From: Beijerinckiaceae bacterium
GTDB taxonomy: Bacteria; Pseudomonadota; Alphaproteobacteria; Rhizobiales; Beijerinckiaceae
Assembly: GCA_947370975.1 (NCBI GenBank)
Contig: CANBNG010000002.1
Coordinates: forward strand, 186,001 to 250,000
Direction: 5' to 3'
DNA: 64,000 nt
Made by a program: the position numbers and the translations under genes. How positions within the stretch are numbered: the stretch's first letter is position 1; each line of letters opens with the position of its first letter. Below the pieces are notes generated by a model. It worked only from the letters and a program-made list of their open reading frames with translations, searched no databases and was not told the origin of the DNA. Of the stretch, positions 62,082 to 64,000 are shown in pieces.

Positions 62082-62990
62082 TTAAGCGGCAATGGAATCG
62101 GGCGCAGGCTTTGCCCGCAGGCCGAGGAGATGGCAGATCGCATAGACGAGATCTGCCTTGTTCATCGTATAAAAATGAAAGTCTTCGATGCCGGCATCGA
62201 CGAGATCGAGTACCTGCTCGGCGGCAACGGCCGCGGCAATCAGACGCCGCGTCGCGGGGTCGTTTTCCAGTCCCTCGAAGCGTTCAGCCAGCCAGCGTGG
62301 CACGCTCGCCCCGGTCCGCTTGGCAAAATTCGCGGTCTGGCGAAAATTCTGCACGGGCACAATGCCGGGCAGGATCGGAATGTTGATGCCGCGCTGGCGC
62401 ACGCGGTCGAGATAGCGAAGATAGGTTTCGTTCTCGAAGAAGAATTGCGTGATGGCGCGCGTCGCACCCGCATCGACCTTGGCAGCGAGCACATCGATAT
62501 CATCATCGATGCTGCCACTCTCGGGATGCTTTTCGGGATAGGCTGAAACCGTCACATCGAAATCGCCGAGCCGCTTGATGCCCGCCACAAGCGCGGTCGA
62601 GGTTTCATAGCCGCCCGGATGTGCGCTAAAGGTGCTGCCCGGCCCCTCGGCCGGATCGCCGCGCAAGGCCACGATGTGGCGCACGCCGGCCTGCGCATAG
62701 GCGCGCACGACATCGTCAATCTCTTCGCGGCTTGCGCCCACGCAGGTGAGATGGGCCGCAGGCTTGAGCTCTGTTTCCTGCACGAGGCGGGCAACGGTGG
62801 CATGGGTGCGCTCGCGCGTGGTGCCGCCAGCGCCATAGGTGACGGAGACAAAGCTCGGGTCGAGCGGCGCAAGCCGATGGATGCTCTCCCACAGGCTCGT
62901 TTCCATCTCCGCATTTTTGGGCGGGAAGAATTCAAACGAGACGCGGATCGAGGGATGGCCGTTGCGGCTGGGGCGAAGGGCGGAATTCAT
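62082..62990 (-). CDS. metF: 5,10-methylenetetrahydrofolate reductase
   Basis: A 302-residue flavoprotein: SFEFFPPKNAEME (catalytic glutamate), VTYGAGGTTRERT, HLTCVGASREE, ALRGDPAEG and ITQFFFENETY, all MetF signatures. It supplies the methyl-tetrahydrofolate used by MetH, whose gene follows directly. Its ATG overlaps the stop of the regulator gene upstream (TGATG). Confidence 0.96.
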   Translation of the reverse strand: MNSALRPSRNGHPSIRVSFEFFPPKNAEMETSLWESIHRLAPLDPSFVSVTYGAGGTTRERTHATVARLVQETELKPAAHLTCVGASREEIDDVVRAYAQAGVRHIVALRGDPAEGPGSTFSAHPGGYETSTALVAGIKRLGDFDVTVSAYPEKHPESGSIDDDIDVLAAKVDAGATRAITQFFFENETYLRYLDRVRQRGINIPILPGIVPVQNFRQTANFAKRTGASVPRWLAERFEGLENDPATRRLIAAAVAAEQVLDLVDAGIEDFHFYTMNKADLVYAICHLLGLRAKPAPDSIAA

Positions 62991-63988
62991 CAGGCAAGCT
63001 CGCGGTGCGTGCGGGGCAGGAGATCGCTGACGATGCGTGGATCGCGCCCGACCCAGAGGGAGACGGTGAGTTGGTCAGCTTTGCTCAGTGGTTCGAGATC
63101 GCGCTGCATCTCGACCTCGAGGCCCGCGTCGCGCAGCATTTTCTCGACCTCCGCATGGCTGAAGCCAAGGCGGCGGTGGGCATGTTGCTCGCGCAGGAAT
63201 TCCAGATTGTGGGGCGCGAAATCGATGATCACGAGACGCCCGCCCGGCCGCAGTGTGCGGGCTGCCTCGCGCAGCGCACGCGCGGGATCATGCAGATAAT
63301 GAAGCACCTGATGGACGACGCAGAGGTCGTAGCCATCGCGCTCGACAGGCAGCGCGTAAATATCGCCCTGGCGCAATTGCGCATTGCGCAGGCCTGCGCG
63401 CTCAAGCCGTGCACGGGCGACATTGAGCATGGCGGGGCTCTGGTCGATGCCCACCGCGCGCTCGGCCAGCGGCGCGAGCAGCTCGAGCATGCGCCCGGTG
63501 CCGGTGCCAAGATCGAGCACGGCATGGAAGGACTTGTCGCCGGCAATGTCGCGCAGCGCCGCCTCGACCCGCTCTTCGGGCACATGCAGCGAGCGGATGC
63601 GATCCCAATGGGCGGCCTGATCGGCGAAATAGCGGGCAGCCTGGCCTGCGCGCGCCTGACGCACTTCATCAAGGCGGGCATGATCGCTGGCGAGCACGGC
63701 ATCGGTGCGGTCGAGCCGACCCACAATCGCCTGCGCGACCTCGCCCATGGACTCGCGGTCGGCTAGACGGAAGAAGGCCCAGGCGCCCTCGCGGTGGCGC
63801 TCGATCAGCGCCGCCTCTGCCAGAAGCTTGAGATGGCGGGAGATGCGGGGCTGGGATTGGCCCAGAATGGTGACGAGCTCGGTTACCGTCAGCTCTGCCT
63901 CGGAGAGGAGCGCCATCAAGCGGATGCGGGTGATCTCCCCCGCGGCCTCCAGGGCGGCAATGAGCTGGGAAGGGGAGACCTGCGTCAT
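62990..63988 (-). CDS. ArsR-type regulator fused to a SAM-dependent methyltransferase
   Basis: A 332-residue protein. Residues 1-95 are an ArsR winged helix (LTVTELVTILGQSQPRISRH recognition region) and about 130-300 a class I methyltransferase (VLDLGTGTGRMLELL for SAM binding, FAPHNLEFLREQHAH near the end). In this order the gene regularly heads the metF-metH operon, and a role in sensing SAM or SAH to control methionine synthesis is widely inferred. Any upstream riboswitch lies beyond the window. Confidence 0.9.
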   Translation of the reverse strand: MTQVSPSQLIAALEAAGEITRIRLMALLSEAELTVTELVTILGQSQPRISRHLKLLAEAALIERHREGAWAFFRLADRESMGEVAQAIVGRLDRTDAVLASDHARLDEVRQARAGQAARYFADQAAHWDRIRSLHVPEERVEAALRDIAGDKSFHAVLDLGTGTGRMLELLAPLAERAVGIDQSPAMLNVARARLERAGLRNAQLRQGDIYALPVERDGYDLCVVHQVLHYLHDPARALREAARTLRPGGRLVIIDFAPHNLEFLREQHAHRRLGFSHAEVEKMLRDAGLEVEMQRDLEPLSKADQLTVSLWVGRDPRIVSDLLPRTHRELA

Positions 63989-64000
63989 GGTCCGGCTCCG

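Overview
The window is high-GC DNA that looks like a chromosome segment of an alphaproteobacterium, most likely of the order Hyphomicrobiales. The basis is the ArsR/methyltransferase-metF-metH operon, an rnpB with a compact alphaproteobacterial look, EttA, dispersed intergenic palindromes of two kinds typical of that order, and many small tightly overlapping operons. The genus cannot be told from sequence alone. No tRNA, rRNA or CRISPR array was seen.

Region 1 (about 1-22,200) is accessory and partly decayed. It holds a broken AAA ATPase, a three-gene overlapping operon (acyl-CoA ligase, cyclic-nucleotide-binding plus CPBP membrane protein, FAD oxidoreductase), a cytochrome c, relics of eutC and of a non-ribosomal peptide synthetase, and then a cluster that reads as cyclic-nucleotide signalling. 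That cluster has an HD protein with an animal-type phosphodiesterase signature, an ATP-grasp ligase, a sensor fused to an MFS transporter, a periplasmic binding protein, a cyclic-nucleotide-binding relic, a class III adenylate cyclase with periplasmic sensor, and a SulP-STAS-cNMP-binding transporter. Left and right end fragments of IS3-type elements with matching terminal repeats lie at 5.15 kb and 20.28 kb, on either side of most of it. Recombinase and DNA-methylase scraps follow.

Region 2 (22,200-29,300) is a catabolic and uptake set: LLM flavin monooxygenase, LysR regulator, and a divergent operon of cupin, alpha/beta hydrolase and TctC binding protein, then two more exported alpha/beta hydrolases.

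Region 3 (29,500-42,400) is an export and surface region. A large collagen-like protein with an N-terminal outer-membrane-type domain and a C-terminal phage tail-collar domain is followed by a two-headed glycosyltransferase whose C-terminal half resembles animal procollagen galactosyltransferases. This pair is the most striking thing in the window: a plausible bacterial collagen-glycosylation system. Next to it a type I secretion ABC/HlyD pair is divergent from a 1529-residue calcium-dependent subtilase with 81-residue RTX repeats, its probable cargo.

Region 4 (42,500-64,000) is mostly ordinary: a CDP-deoxysugar operon, pobA, a class II aldolase-like protein, a 2OG-Fe(II) oxygenase, ettA, a fumarylacetoacetase-family protein, a molybdate-type binding protein, rnpB, an AmiD amidase, a TctC protein whose signal peptide is partly made of an intergenic repeat, and the methionine synthesis operon on the minus strand.
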